Shown one piece after another: positions 24,877 through 38,184 of a stretch of 64,000 nt of DNA (its first letter is position 1; the number at the start of each line of letters is the position of its first letter). The notes under the pieces were generated by a model. The model was not told the origin of the DNA. It did no database searches and saw only the letters and a list, made by a program, of their open reading frames with translations. The stretch comes from Serinus canaria (lineage: Eukaryota; Chordata; Aves; Passeriformes; Fringillidae), in NCBI RefSeq assembly GCF_022539315.1, contig NC_066314.1, positions 44,639,180 through 44,703,179 on the forward strand, in the 5' to 3' direction. The position numbers and the translations under genes are program-made.

Positions 24877-27782
24877 TAGCATGCTCATGTTAAAAAGGGG
24901 CTGTTTATCTATGCTCCTTTTAATACAACATGGGGAAAATGATTAAAAGTCAAAATAAAATGGAATATTTATTATTTTGCCCATCTGTTGCTTACAGTTA
25001 GGTTTTGCATCCCTGGACAGCGTGGAAAATAAGTTTGTATTAATTAATTCAAGCAATTCTCTGTTGTACTACCCAAACACGATGTGTAATATTTGCAGCC
25101 TGTTTCAGCTCTCAAAAAAGTGTGAAGGGAAAAGATAGAGATATATTTGAAGATGCAAAATGGTAACTTAACAGGGGGATCTCTTAGGAATGAGAGATGC
25201 TGTGGTTTGGTTTTTTGGGTTAGTTTGTTTTTTTTTCTGGTTAGTTTTGGTAGGGTTCTTTGGTGTTTTGGTTTTTTTGGTTTTTTTTTCCTGGTGTAAT
25301 TGCCTTCAAACACATATGAAAAAACATATGGAAAAACCCACCAACTGCAAAAATAATGACTGAACTTCCTCCTGACTATCTGCAGTTAAGTTGGAAACAA
25401 AGCATCGTTCCCTGTACTTTTTGCCCCTGCCCTGTATGACAGCACTGTATCTTTGATGCTAGATTTCCAGTGGGTAACCTTGTTACTTTGATGAAATGTC
25501 TTTGAGAGGTGGGTTAACAGAAGTGAGTTTGCTAGTCTTACTGTCACAAAATGGAATTTTAAAAGAAAAAAAAGAATGGAAGCTGCTTGCTCTTTACACT
25601 TAGGGAAGGCTTTGTTTCACTCCAAAAACTGAGGATTTCTTGCATCATCCAAATAGAAGTTATTTTTCCATTAACTAAGGTATTTTTTCTGACTAGCTTA
25701 GTTTAGTTTAGTTCTTACTGTCTCATTTCAGAGCTGTGTTTAGTAGCCTAGTATGGTGTGCAAGACATATCACTACTTCTCTACACACAATGTCCACACT
25801 CTAGGTTGGAAAAAAAGGAAAAAAGGACCCAGTGAAAAAGGCTCCCACTGGGATCCTTCAAACCTCCAGCAGGATTTCAAGGTGGTCTGCACTGAGGGTT
25901 GAAAACATGGCAGTCAGCAGAGCTCCAGTATCCACTGTAAAATAAAACCACCGTTTCATTATGTATCTTGTGGCAACTCATCAGCTTTTCTTTTTACCAA
26001 TCAAACTTGTTGGTAAATTATGGAAAAATAAAGCCTTGTGGAAAAGCAAATATTTCATCTTAAGCTGAACTGTCTCTGGTAAATAAATTTTTCAAAGGTA
26101 AATTTCTTGAGATTTGCGGTTACACTCAGGAGAGATTTATCAAACCTCTTTCTGTGGGTAATTTTAGAAACTCCAACTAGGGAAACATTTTTACAGCTAA
26201 ATAAGTAGCTCAGCTTCACTGGGGAGCAGGCTACAGAGACTGCAAACACTGACAGTTTTGCTGAGATAGTTTCATGGCTCTCTAGCACAAAGTGATGAGC
26301 AAAGAAAACTGCAACTCTTGATTAAAAAGAAATTCACTTATTTAACACTCTTGCTTTTATTATTATTTTAGCCTTCAAGTAGCCAGTGTGAAATGCAACC
26401 CTGCATGTCTTGCTCATATGCATTAAGTCCTTGAATGCTTTCATTTTAATTTGGAGCTGAAGTTTGACCTAATTTTAAGTTTCCCAGTCTTATAATTATA
26501 AATTGGATGTATTCCAATGGCTAGTGTCGTGTCAAATATGCTTTTAAAATGAGTTCCAGATTTTAGTTCTTGTCAAAAGATCTGTCTGTGCAACCCATGG
26601 GTGACAAGGGTAAAATTTGTCCTCGTCTTCACTGGAAATCTGAAAGTTAATTTACAAAAATTGGAAATGTTGGTTTTCAGAAAAACATTCAGAGATGTCA
26701 GCCTGCCAGAATTAACTCTTCTTGATGGCAGCAGAGGACATTTTCCTTGGAGGCATCTAGTTTATACTTGCCTTCCCTTTGTCTGCTTGTTCTCAGGAGG
26801 AGCTGGTGGAGTGACAGAGCCAACTTCTTTCCTCCCTGCTGCCAAAATTCCTTTCCTGACCATTACAGAAAAAATGCCTCTGTGAAACTATTTCTGTTTC
26901 AAGCCATGAGAGATCAACTACTTCTCTCAAACAGAAAGTTTCCTTCAGTGTTTATATCCTGCTTTTGCGTTGCACAATGCAAGTTTGTGCATTTGTACAC
27001 ATGAATTCATAGTTTTAGCTTCCAGATTTTCTCTGTGCAGAGGGCTGTGGGTTTCTGGGGCCAATAATGCCCTCCTGCAGGAGCCCTGATGCCCTCCTCA
27101 GCAGCTGCTCCAGGGTGAGAAGTGCTGCTGAGCCCTCTCAGTGTCTGACATAAGCCCAAAGCAAAACACATTTAACACCAGAACCAAACCAAACCCTGAC
27201 AAAACTGAGTCCTCCACAGCACTCCCTGCTTCTCCCCACTGGAGGGAACAGCACATAGGGAATAAAGCATAAATGGCAGGTACTAGATGTTGTGCAGAAC
27301 ACATGGCTAGAGGGTATGCTTGTAAAAGTTATAATATATACTACTAATAAATATAAATATGTAGTATAATTCAAAATTATACCTATAAATATGTATTAAC
27401 AATATGCCTGATTTACCATTCCTGCAGTACCATTGTTAAAGAACTAGTGTGATGTGTTGTTTTTAAACAAAAAGCAACATGTTTTGTCAAGATAATTTAA
27501 GACCACATACAGTAAAAATACCCTATCAGAGAGTGAGTATGCTTTGGCTGGAAATGGGGTTAGCATGTGATTTTCAGAGGTGTAATCAGAGGCACTGGCA
27601 ATGGAATGTGTAACCACCTGTCAGAGGGGCTGCCCAAGCTGTCCCAGTGTGCAGGCTGAGCATGGCTAAGCTGGCAGATAAAGTGTGTTAGTCCAAAGCT
27701 CAGTGAAATAGGCTGAGGATAATGCAGTTAGGAAGAAGTTTTGGACTCTGCATTTTGGCTCAACATTGAAGGAGTGGGCAGG
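24877..27782. other. Unassigned DNA up to the solo LTR
   Basis: Besides the T/G-rich tract it holds a short GC-richer pocket near 27030-27120 and no recognisable gene or interspersed repeat. Confidence 0.55.
25203..25292. repeat. T/G-rich low-complexity tract
   Basis: Nearly all T and G with GGTTTTTTGGGTTAG-like motifs. It produces a Lys/Pro-rich minus-strand open frame (25044-25313) that is not a credible gene. Confidence 0.85.
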
Positions 27783-28040
27783 TGTTGGCTGGGATGGAGT
27801 TAATTTTCTTCACAGTAGCAAGAATGGGAGTTTGGTTTTGATTTGTGATGAAAAGAGTGTTGATAATTTAGGAATGTTTTAGGTATTGCCAAGGAGTACT
27901 TACACAGAGCCAAGGCCTTTTCTGCTCCTCACTCCAGAGTGGCAGAGAGGAGCTGGGGCTGCACAAGGAGCTGGGAGGGGACACAGCCAGGACAGCTGAT
28001 CCCACTGACCTGCCTCCTACCATATGCCATCATGCTCAGC

Positions 28041-28047
28041 ATATAAA
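28041..28047 (+). promoter_or_regulatory. TATA-like box in the solo LTR
   Basis: ATATAAA follows CATGCTCAGC near the middle of the LTR, where a U3 core promoter is expected. Whether it is still active cannot be judged from sequence. Confidence 0.45.
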
Positions 28048-28181
28048 CCTGGGGGTAGGAAGAAGGAAGAGGGCACATTTGGAATGATGGTGCTTGTCCT
28101 CCCAAGTCACCACTACATGTGATGGAGCCCTGCTTTCCTAGGGGAGGCTGAACACAAGGACACTTGCCCGTGGAAGGGGTG

Positions 28182-28187
28182 AATAAA
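28182..28187 (+). terminator. Polyadenylation signal (AATAAA) in the solo LTR
   Basis: AATAAA lies about 140 bp downstream of the TATA-like box and is followed by a T/G-rich stretch (CTTGTTTTGCTTGTTTGC). This is the arrangement expected at an LTR R-region end. Function is inferred from position only. Confidence 0.4.
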
Positions 28188-28379
28188 TTCCTTGTTTTGC
28201 TTGTTTGCATGCATGGTTTTTACTTTACATGTTACACTGTCTTTATGCCAGCCCATGTGTTTTCTTCTTTTTACTCTTTCAGTTCTGCCCCCCATCCCAT
28301 TGGGGCAGTAAGAGAGCATCCTCACTGCCTTACTCATCCTGCATGGGGATGAGGGGCTGACTGGAGTTAAACCATGACA

Positions 28380-30932
28380 GGAAAGCTCTGTCAAAATGAA
28401 AGCTGGGATTTGGGTGCTCCAGAAAGTTATTAAGCTGTCATTATTTGGTCTTGTTCATGTGAGATCTTTTGTCTGTCTCTGGGTGGACAGGAAGCCACTC
28501 ACCTGTTTTGTGGATGCTGAGCAGGGCATATCTGTGCAATGCTGTGGTTTCTTACAGCCCACCCATTTGTATGAGGTTTCTTTACCCTCATGTCTTTTTG
28601 TTTGACTAGTGGTGTTCCCCCTCTTGTTCTTGTTTCTTGATGTTTTACTCTAGGACAAGATATATAAGGCTTTCCAGTAGGAGAAACCATCCTAGCAAGT
28701 CACCTCCAACAGTTGCTTCTTGCATGAGTCAAACCTGAACTGGGATTTACACTGTATTTAAACAAGCTGTGAAATCAGAATATCAGAAATCACATCTCAG
28801 TGGAGACTTTATCAGACATACTCAGTATGGCCCATTATGGTTAGCAATACTACCCTTTAAATCAAAATTATTTTAGGAGGCTATTTGTTGCCAGGAATGA
28901 AAAGTGATATATTCTAAATGGGCTTTTAAACAAAGAAAACAAAGGACTCAGGGCTTCATTGCAGAGCTTGGAAACTCTCCAAGGAAGATTTTTTAAGTTT
29001 ATATCTTGTTTACTGTGTGTTCTCACTCACATATCTGATAAAATGTTATGTTTTCTTACCTTCACAGCTACTGATAAAACAGTTTAACAAACAGCTGAAT
29101 GCAGGAATTTACAAAAACTAATGTCCAGGAGGATATAGAAGACAGTGCTATCCAAGATGAGCAGTGTAACTCATCAAAGCTTTATTTAATTTTACCACCA
29201 GTTTGGATGTAAATTCATCAGGGTCACACCACATTTGAGACTGTTCATTTTGTCTTATCTTCTTTTAAGACAAGAGAATGAGAACAAAGCCATTAGTGTC
29301 TCTGGATCCTGTTTTCCCCCATTTATAATGACACACCAGGAGCCCCATAAGGACTAGAAAGAAATGCCTGCAAAAACATCTCTGTGTTCTTTTTCTTCTT
29401 ACCAGGCAATTTTACAATCAGAATTGACTTTTAATTTCAATTAGTGAAAAATCTGAAAAAGACATTAATAATGTAAGACATTGAAGATTCTCTTCAAAAA
29501 ATGGCTCAAATATTTTCCTCACATGAAACTCCCAGTTCAGATCTACCTTATATAGTAAATAATAAAGCAGGAGAAATTTTACTCTTTTCTTGCAGCTCTA
29601 AAATAAAAGTGAGTGCTATGCAATAAGGTTTTAGCACCTATATTCTGAAAGTGTAATTCTATGTGAGTAGCAATTTGCTAACTATGAGTAATTAATTTTT
29701 TTAAATAGTGCTCACATGCTTAGTTTGTTTTGCAGTCTGAAAGTGAGAGGTGAAATTCACAATGAAAAGAGGTTGTCCCTTGCAGTTGTAGGTGTCTTTA
29801 AAACCAATATGAGCAGATTCATCTTTTCAACAGCTATTGAAAAGTTGCTGGTGAGAGGCCTACAGCTACCACATTGACCTGCAGATTAGAAAAGAGATAC
29901 TGGTTGCACTATCCAGGCTGAAAAGCAGAAAAATGTGTGGCTTGTGGAAGAATCAAGGCATTATCAGAGGATTTTTGTTACTTGCAGCTCTCCCTAACCT
30001 TGATTTACATGCATGTTAAACTGTGTCTGGTTAAGGGATCTCTTTGCTGAGTGTTTATTTGTTGTCTGTAACATGAGAAGTAGATGAATTACAAGTAAAA
30101 TACAGCAATTTTTGTATCTATTGCCAATGTTATTTACGACTCATGGCTACTACTTTTTTTTCAGTAGGGCCAGATTTTGAAAATTGCATCTTTTGAACCA
30201 GGGACACCAGGTACAACATTCTTAATTAACTAGAGGATATTTTTTCTATGATGCCTCTTCAAATCCTTCTAGATTTTTAAAGTGAGATTTTGCAAGGATT
30301 TATAATCTATTTATAAGTAGATTATAAGAGATTAAAGGACTTTTATTTTTTTTTACTTAGTGGGTATCAAAATCTTACAGCATAGCTCCTGAAAGGTTAT
30401 GTTGAGTCTGGTTTATGTCCCTGTGACCATTTGTCCTTTGTAGCTGCCTTTTTCTTCAGCCTACTGAATGAACATGTGGGACACTTGGTGATCCTGAATC
30501 AAGCACAAGAAGCCATTAAACTCTTTGCTAATCTCTTTTGATTTCTGTATAAAAATGGGATGCACTGAATGCCCTCTTGAAATTCATCCTAAATATTTCA
30601 ACGACAGTAGTAGAATTATGACACCACCTATATATTGTGAATAATAAAATTTTAACTAATTTTGGAACATACTGCAAATTTTGGGTTAAAAAACCTGTAA
30701 GTGATGATAGTGTACAAAAAAAAAACCCAAAGTCCCCACAAACTATCTAAATCAGATTTTTTTTCTGCTAAAAACTAACTTCTCCATATAAAGAAAACTT
30801 TGCCTAATTAACCAGACAGCAGTCCCAGAGCATTAAAAAATGTAAATTGTGTAAGTAAAAAAACAATGACAGTTGCTCCATTTTGAACTAGGGAAGAAAG
30901 AGCTCAGCAGCTATTTGGGTCTGAAAGATGAC
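28380..30932. other. Unassigned AT-rich DNA with almost no open frames
   Basis: From about 28690 to the CR1 at 30933 no ATG-started frame reaches 60 codons on either strand. No repeat boundary was seen. Confidence 0.6.
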
Positions 30933-31105
30933 AGGATCACAGAATGGCTGAGGCTGGAAGAGACCTCTGGAGCTGATCCAGTCTAACTCTCCTGCTAAAG
31001 CAAGTTCTCCTGAAGGACATTGCATGGGATCATACTTGGGTGGGTTTTTTATACCTACAGGGAAGGAAGCTCCACAGCCTCTTTTTCCCAGTGTAGCACT
31101 CTTGA
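30933..31105 (-). mobile_element. CR1 LINE 3' end, antisense
   Basis: The stretch opens with AGGATCACAGAATGGCTGAG and GCTGGAAGAGACCTCTGGAG, the reverse complement of a CR1 3' terminus. Diverged body follows (TCCAGTCTAACTCTCCTGCT, GGGTTTTTTATACC, GGAAGGAAGCTCCACAGCCT). It is a 5'-truncated, non-coding copy. The left edge is clear; the right edge fades near 31105. Confidence 0.85.
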
Positions 31106-33576
31106 GCTGGGCTACATTTCACCTGTCTCTGATTAAGATGTGCAAGTTTGAGCCAATGCTCTGGCAGGAGAGGGAGAGATTGGGGTGTTTCTAGAGGGTT
31201 GGTCAGTGGATGAGCCTGGGGTGATATTTAACTTTGAAAACTTAAATTAGGGCAGGAAAACATTGGGCCTTTTTCCTCTGGCTCCTAAGATGATGCCCCA
31301 GAGAGGCTGGACAAGAAACATATTTAATACAGAGAGGTACTCAGGAAGCCTGCTATTGGAGGCAATATCAATATCACAAATGGGTACACAGACAGAAATT
31401 GCCAGGACATTTCCAGACAGGAGAGTATTTTCAGGGGTTCTGGGATTTATTTTTTGTTTATTTTTAGGGTCTGTTTGTTCAAAGTGTCAGTGAGGGTTTA
31501 ATTGAGGTTTTAATTGGGAGAATAAAAGTCCTGTAGTAAAATTATTAACATTACTTTAATTAATGTTCAGTAATTAATGTTTCTTTAATGTTACAGGAGA
31601 GAAAAGAAATTTACTGCTCATGCCCTGACTATGAATTAACCACTTTTGCTGGAACTTTAAAGAAATGTTCACACTTTCATTAAGAGTGTAGGTTTGAAGC
31701 TGCTGAGCTGCTGTGAACAAACTCATCTGGAAGTGGGAAAAATGAATCAGTGCCACCAGATTTGCCCTGATCTTGCTCTTCTTTTTTCTTCTCATACCTG
31801 ATCAATTTACTAAGTTCCCACCCCACAACCAAAGAAAATTTCTCTTAGAACAGGTGCTATATGATTTATAATAACTGAAAGCAGATTGTGCTATGGACTG
31901 AAAGCTAGGAATTTTAATTTACATAACCATTAAATAGAAAGTTTAGCATTTAATATTTCAGTTTGAATATACCCATTTAATTTTTATATCCCAATTTTGC
32001 TACCAATTTTTATATCCCTCTGAAGCTGCTCTAAGGAAAATCTTTCCTTCAGTTAGAATTCATTTTTCTTCTTGATTTTCACAGTATGAGGCATAGTTGC
32101 TTGTGTTGAATGTGAATATTCATAGCAACAGTTTTCAATTTTGCAAGAAAATTACAACTATCTACAAAGAACCTTAATATAAATTACTTTAAATTCTGAG
32201 GAGAGCTCTGTCTACTATGGAACAAAATTTGGTGGCTCTGGTAAATAAATTGATAGAAATAGATTACAAGTGAACTGAATTTTATTTAATTAGCATGTTG
32301 CTAAAGTTTTAGGTGGCAGATGTCACTTGGAATAGATCCTGTTCTCCAGACCCATAATCAAAATAATCAATAAAACATATTCGCTTCAATGCTTTCTCAA
32401 GTTGCAGAAAATGGAAATTCTGCCTCATCCACAATATGCAGCTCCCAACTCTTATGTGCTGAAGATGAAAATTAACAAGACAATGTTTTTGGTGTCCCCA
32501 GCTACTTGAGCCTGCTCCAGAGAGCTGGCTGCAGCCAGCCTTTTCCCACTGATGCAGGCAGTGACAGTCAGATGGCTCCACAGGATCTGTTGCTCCATTT
32601 TGGGTGCAGTTCTGGCCACACTCAGCCTGTGATTTTTTGCAGAACAGCACTGTCCTTTATCACCAATCTAATTCCAAAAGGGGATAAGTGGGAGAGGGAC
32701 AGGCATGCTCAGGATTTTTTGGGAATAGCAGCCATTTCTGTACTATCTCTCTTAAAATGGAGACCAGTCAGGGTTTGCTCTTTCTGCAGAGAGACAATTT
32801 TCTGCTTGAGATCCTGCAGATTAATTGCCAAGTGTCTCAGCTATCCCAGGAGAGGTGGTGGAAGGTGTATTGATAGTACCTGCAGATAGCCAGGAGATAT
32901 GAACAGCTAATGGGATTCAACAAGTCACCTCCCCCATCAGGGAAAAGCCTCTGGTCTTAACTTAAAAATCAAATTCACCTGGCTGAGAAGCTCTTTGACT
33001 TCTTCAAGGTTAAGAGCTTCTCTTTGTACTTAGGATTCCTGGGCTTAACTGCATCATTTCTGCACAAAGTGGGGGGACCCTTTGCTTTGGTCAAGCCTTT
33101 TCCCTGTCAGTGAAAGGGCAAGCAAGAGCCCTCCTTGGGATAGCCCGTGCTGTCTGCGCCTGCTAGGGCTCATTCCCAACCTACTCCTGGGGATGGGGTT
33201 TGTGAGGGGGTGGGAAAATTCCCCATGCTGTAAGAGATGGACATCTTACAGCCAAAGATGATGTAAGATCCAACCAAACCCGTGTCTCAGGGCTGCCCTA
33301 GCCATGTGCAGCAATGCCCACTGTGCACTGAAGGACTGCACTCCCAGCCACGTGCTCCTGCAGTGATGGACACGCTGCTTCCCTTCTTCATCAGGCCCAG
33401 GATGCATCAATTAGATGCTGGGAAACAACTGGCTTGTAAAAACTCCCTGGTGAGGCTTGTAAAGAGGCATTTTAGCACTGCTGCCTGTGTGAAACCTGTG
33501 ACCCCGTAAGAGTTGCAGTAATTTCGTGCAATTCTTCCCTACTAGGTTGTGGAAGTAATTCCCTGCATACATAAAC
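31106..33576. other. Unassigned DNA
   Basis: Opposed frames of 113 (minus, 32309-32650) and 127 codons (plus, 32506-32889) overlap and are unrecognised. The hairpin follows at 33577. Confidence 0.5.
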
Positions 33577-33642
33577 CTGGTGCTAATGCAGACTCTGGGA
33601 GATTCCAAAGGTAGAATCTCCCAGAGTCTGCATTAGCACCAG
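33577..33642. repeat. Perfect inverted repeat: 29-bp arms, 8-nt loop
   Basis: The left arm (33577-33605) begins CTGGTGCTAATGCAGACTCT. The right arm (33614-33642) is its exact reverse complement, beginning GAATCTCCCAGAGTCTGCAT. The loop is CAAAGGTA. Pairing stops abruptly on both sides. Neither arm resembles a recognised transposon terminus and no flanking target duplication is visible. A transcript from either strand would fold into a hairpin of pre-miRNA size, but perfect pairing is unusual for a microRNA precursor. It may instead be a recent template-switch product. Confidence 0.95.
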
Positions 33643-36600
33643 TTTTGGGGAGGTTTAAGGAACACTGCAAGCACCTGGGGCTGAAAATCAGTCAAAAAAG
33701 GTAAGATGCTTATGTTCACAGGTTGTATTTAACAGTGAAAATCAAGAAAGAACACATGGAGGAGTACAGAAGACCATGGAGTAAGGAGGTATTGAGCATT
33801 TGGGTGAAGTGTGTGCAGCTGGTTAGACAAGCCAGTGTGGTATTATTTCAGGTGAAAACACAAATGTGCTACAGATTCCTTGTTCAAAAAACATTTACTT
33901 AGAAAAATAAATGCAAGGTCAATGTAAACAACTCATTCAAGTAGACAAAATGCCTTGAGAAGTAAGAAATCAGGATTGATTCTTGAATAACAAGAAGATC
34001 TTCTCATCTTAATATTTTTAATAATGCCAATGAAATTGGGTGTTTGGGGTTGAGAGAGGAGTGATAAACTCTAGGTTGAATTAACTGAACATACAGGGGG
34101 AAATGCTGCAAATCAATTCTCCTAAACACATGATCACATATACCAAACTCCATAGTCCTGCCACCCCAAATGACTGCCTGCAAGGGTTAGTGAATACTGC
34201 ACTGAGCTCTGTGTGTGGATGGCCAAGGTGTCTGATGAAATCAGAGCTGTCACAAGCTCTCATCTGCATGTGAAAATGAAGTAAAGTCTTTCCCAGGCTT
34301 GAAGAGTTCAGTTCTATGATTTTTTTCAAATCATCATAGGTTTGTCAAACAATTATGCCTCATCTGGAAAGGAGGAGTAAAAATGTTCACCATCTCACAG
34401 TTATGCTTGTTTACATGAGATTTAATGTTGGTTCTGCAGGCCCAAGGGGCTCAGCTAATCTCCTGGACCACGTAGTGAAACAATCTCCAAGCTGTTAGAA
34501 ATGCACTCATCAGTGCTCTGCACAAAACAAAAGGGTACAATTATGTCTTTGCACCTGGGGCAGAGGCACTTAGCTCTGCACTTTGTTTGGTACCACACCA
34601 GCCACGATGGGCTCCCCGTGCCAGGTTCTCCACATCCCCCAATGAGCTGTTCCCTTCACTTCCAGGCACCTTCCTTGCCTGGTCTCCTGGTTCTTCCCAG
34701 CTTCTCTTTCCAGTTCTGTGGCTGCTGTTAGTCCCAGCAGGATGACTCCCCACGCTGTGGGTCTCAAACAGCGTGGTTCAATTACTAAAGCTGCCAGCTG
34801 AATTAGCACATTTCCCAATTATGATGTGCAAAGACGTCGTGCTGAACAAACCCAAAACTCTGTAAAAGTTTTGCTCTACAGAAATAGCAATGGAAGGGGC
34901 AAGACATTCCAAGAGGCAGGAAAGGGGACATGGGATGGAGGCTGGCAAGGGGGAGGTGGAAAGTCAGGACTGTGCAGCTGATCTGACTTTCCTTGTTCTG
35001 TGGCTGGGCTGTGCAAGGTGACATCCATATGTCATCTCTTTTCATCAGCCATTGCAGGGGCTGCTTCTGGAATACCTGTGGGGGGAGAGGGACAATTTAC
35101 TTGTCTTCACCTATGTCCTGCATGGAAAATAAATAGATCTTGGCAATTTAAGAGAGAAAGATGCCTTCTTTAAAAAAAAGGCTAGCACAGAATCAGAGGG
35201 AAGGAACCATTTTGGTCTGTTGAGCAAAGAAAGCATATGTAAATATAGCTAATTGCAGAAAAAAGACCCTACTATTTGCCTCATTTGGAGCTGAAGGTCC
35301 TTGAAAGAGAGAGAAACAACTGGCACAAGTCTAGGCAAAGCTAACAGGTCTATATTAATGCATCCTTAATAGACTTCACCAACAGATGAGTAAGAGAATT
35401 TGTTTTCTTGTTTATACATATTTTTTCTATGTGTATGTACATAATCAAAGCTTTACATCTTACCATGCTAGGTTTTCCTAAAACAATTGACTACTAAGCT
35501 CCTGCTTCTAGCTCCTGCTCTCTCCTCTCCCTGTGAAATATAGATTTGCAATGTCTGACAGGCCCACATTGTCCTTAATAGAATTACTTTCAATCTATGC
35601 TGGCATCAATGAGAGGGACATCTTGTCCTTTTCTGTGCCTACTGTCAGCAAAAAAATCATTGTTTCATAGTTGCTACAAAATGTGGATGGAGAATGATTG
35701 GGATACTGTTGCAGATATTGGGAATTTGAAAGCAAGATGGCTTTATTTATGTGAATCTAGTCAAACTAATCTATGAGACAAATAGAACATAAAATATCTT
35801 TGCTGATCAAATTTAATTTCATTAGCTAATGAGTCATGTAATTAAAAGCAACGTGTCCATTTTCCTGTCTCGCCAGACAGCTCCTGGTAGGTGCTGCTGA
35901 CAACACCAAATGAAGGGGACTGCTGAGAGCACAAAACTAGAGAAGAACAGAATACTGATGGCCCCACTGCAAACATGATTCTCTGCACCATGGACATCTA
36001 TAGGTACTTTTTATAAAGTGTGATGGTGCTGGGCACCTTCTCCTCCAGTGATAACTCTTCATTTGAGAGGCAGGCTGTCACCAGACAGCAGAGTGAACAG
36101 GAAATTGCTAAGGATATTTTCTCTTTCTAAAACAAGAACTTTTTTACTGTGGGAAAGATGTAAATTACAATGGAGAAATTGGTCAACTAAGCTGCCATGG
36201 GGCTAGGTGTGGGGAGAAATTAAAGTTAGTCTCTTTATTAAGTACCTAATGAATATGCAGCATTTGAGACTCAGCCACAAGAAGGGCAACCTCATGTCTC
36301 CTGCATGTCTCCTGCATCCACAGCTTCCTGGTGCTTGTGTCCTCTGTGGAGGGCTGCCTGCCTAGCAGGCTGGCTGCCACAGGATGTACTGCCCTCCCCA
36401 GAGGCTCAGTGCCTGCTAGGACAGAGAAAAACAGGTCCCAAGAGCAGCTCCAGGGCAGTTTTTGTAAGACACTCAAACTTCCCATGGATCTTGCAGCTTC
36501 CAGTTCCTCCAGCCTGCTGCTGCCAGGTCCATGGAGCAAAAAGTGGAATGTTTGTTTTCTATACCTTTAGCCATCCGAGTCCTAAAGACGTATTTTCTTA

Positions 36601-38058
36601 CCTTTTTGTGATCTTGCACAGAAGGAGATGACTTGCAAATATGTCCCTCTATGCTAGATTCTAATTCTTTATTTCCACAATGTTCTGCATTGTGTATTTG
36701 CCAAGTAATTCCAGGTTGTAATTCATTCAAAACAAAGGGGTTTGTGTGGTGTTTATTCTTTAATGATTGGACTGTGGATTAGAGCAGACTTTTGGCAGAG
36801 ATCCTTCAAACTTGTTTACATTTCCATCTGTCTCTGCATCTTTTTGAGATTTTTCAGGTTATTGTTCATGTACCTTATTTCATATTCCTAAGAGGATCTG
36901 GCATTTTAAAAATAGAAATAAATTAGGTATTTCAGGTTTTGAAATTTTGCACTCAGGTATCTCTTGGAGTTTTACAGGCAGTTCTTTTAGTTGCCTCAGA
37001 ATTCTGAACACTTTTGTTTCTTCTACAGATAATTTATTATGCCCTCCTTGAGAAAACCAGATTGCTTGTTTCTCAGCCTTTAAATGTTTTGGTATAGCTT
37101 TGAGTCGTTGTCTTGCATTAATGTGCTGGATCTATATTAGGGAGACTAAGAAACATTTCTCTTTCATGTGTTGGCTACAACACTTTGAAAAATAGATCTT
37201 AGGCTTGGTGTTTCATATTCATCTCCATTTTGCTTTTGAACATGCATGGGAAAGTGGCATGGTAATTTAAATTGTTTTGGCAGGGAATTTGCTAGTAGCC
37301 TTTACTCCTTGAAATGCATTTGGAAATGTTTTATTGTTTGAAAAACATTAAAGCATCATTACAGCACTGTAGAGTTATTAAATATATATATTATAATGGA
37401 AACTATGAGATGTTATTTTCCCTTAGATGCACATCTCTGTGAGGAGATGGGGATTGTCAGGCTGGAGGAGGAAGGGGATTGTCAGACTTTTATTCTGGAA
37501 GTTGTCATTCTTTCTGTTGATATGAATTATGTTTATGGAGTGATAAATTTCTCTTTTTTTATTGGTATGAAAACTCTCTTCACTGTATTTATACTGCCTT
37601 GCAGCAACCAGAGTGTTTTAAATGTCACAGTGAGCAATTGAGTTCAATGTATCTGCAATTTGATCATGGAGTACTTTTCAACTGTTTCTTTTGGGCATGA
37701 TTGAAACCTAATCTCTGATGGGACTAAAAACATGCAGACAAATGAGATGTATTTTACCATCTGAAATCTGGATTTTAGAGATTTTTGTGTGTTGAAATAA
37801 TATGACATTTGTGATCTTAGAAATGTGTATAACACCATTTTTACATATGGCATTCTTTCCAACTACTTGTCTGTGAAAACCAACCTAGCTCTGCTAACTC
37901 AAGAGGGTAAATCAAATTAGGACATCTCAAAAAGCTAACTGTTCAAATCAGCCTATTCAAATGCTGTTAAGCTGGACAACCAGAAGCAATTCACTTTTAA
38001 AATCTTTGGCATGTATATACAACATGCACACCACTGTGTTTTGCTCTTTTGTCCTTGC
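33643..38058. other. Unassigned DNA
   Basis: A GC-richer patch near 36290-36540 includes a small 11-bp duplication (CATGTCTCCTG at 36293 and 36304) and several overlapping short frames on both strands. I see nothing assignable elsewhere. Confidence 0.5.
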
Positions 38059-38184
38059 AGGCCAGGTTGGAGGGAACCTAAGCAATCTGCTCCAGTGGAA
38101 TGTGTCCCTGCCCATGGCAGACAGGCTGGAATTAGATGACCTTTAAGGTTCCTTCCAACCTGAGTCATTCTATGATTCTGTGAC
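38059..38184 (+). mobile_element. CR1 LINE 3' end, sense
   Basis: It starts AGGCCAGGTTGGAGGGAACC, runs through GTGTCCCTGCCCATGGCAGA and AGATGACCTTTAAGG, and ends CCTTCCAACC then ATTCTATGATTCTGTG, the canonical CR1 3' tail. This is a short 5'-truncated insertion. A reverse-complement of the tail motif (ATCATAGAAT) follows at 38190. Confidence 0.9.

Larger units (their letters stand above)
27783..28379 (+). mobile_element. Solo LTR of an avian endogenous retrovirus
   Basis: This is about 597 bp bounded by TG at the left and CA at the right. It opens with a GGCTGGGATGGAGTTAATTTTC block and closes with GTTAAACCATGACA, both typical of a common bird ERV LTR family. I believe the family is ERVL-like, but class is uncertain without alignment. 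A TATA-like ATATAAA lies at 28041 and an AATAAA at 28182, in the order expected for U3-R-U5. The right end reverse-complements to the start of the LTR fragment at 63629, which confirms a shared family. No internal retroviral region or second LTR flanks it, so it reads as a solo LTR formed by LTR-LTR recombination. Five-base flanks (GCAGG and GGAAA) do not match, so no target-site duplication is visible. The short open frames inside are chance. Confidence 0.8.
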
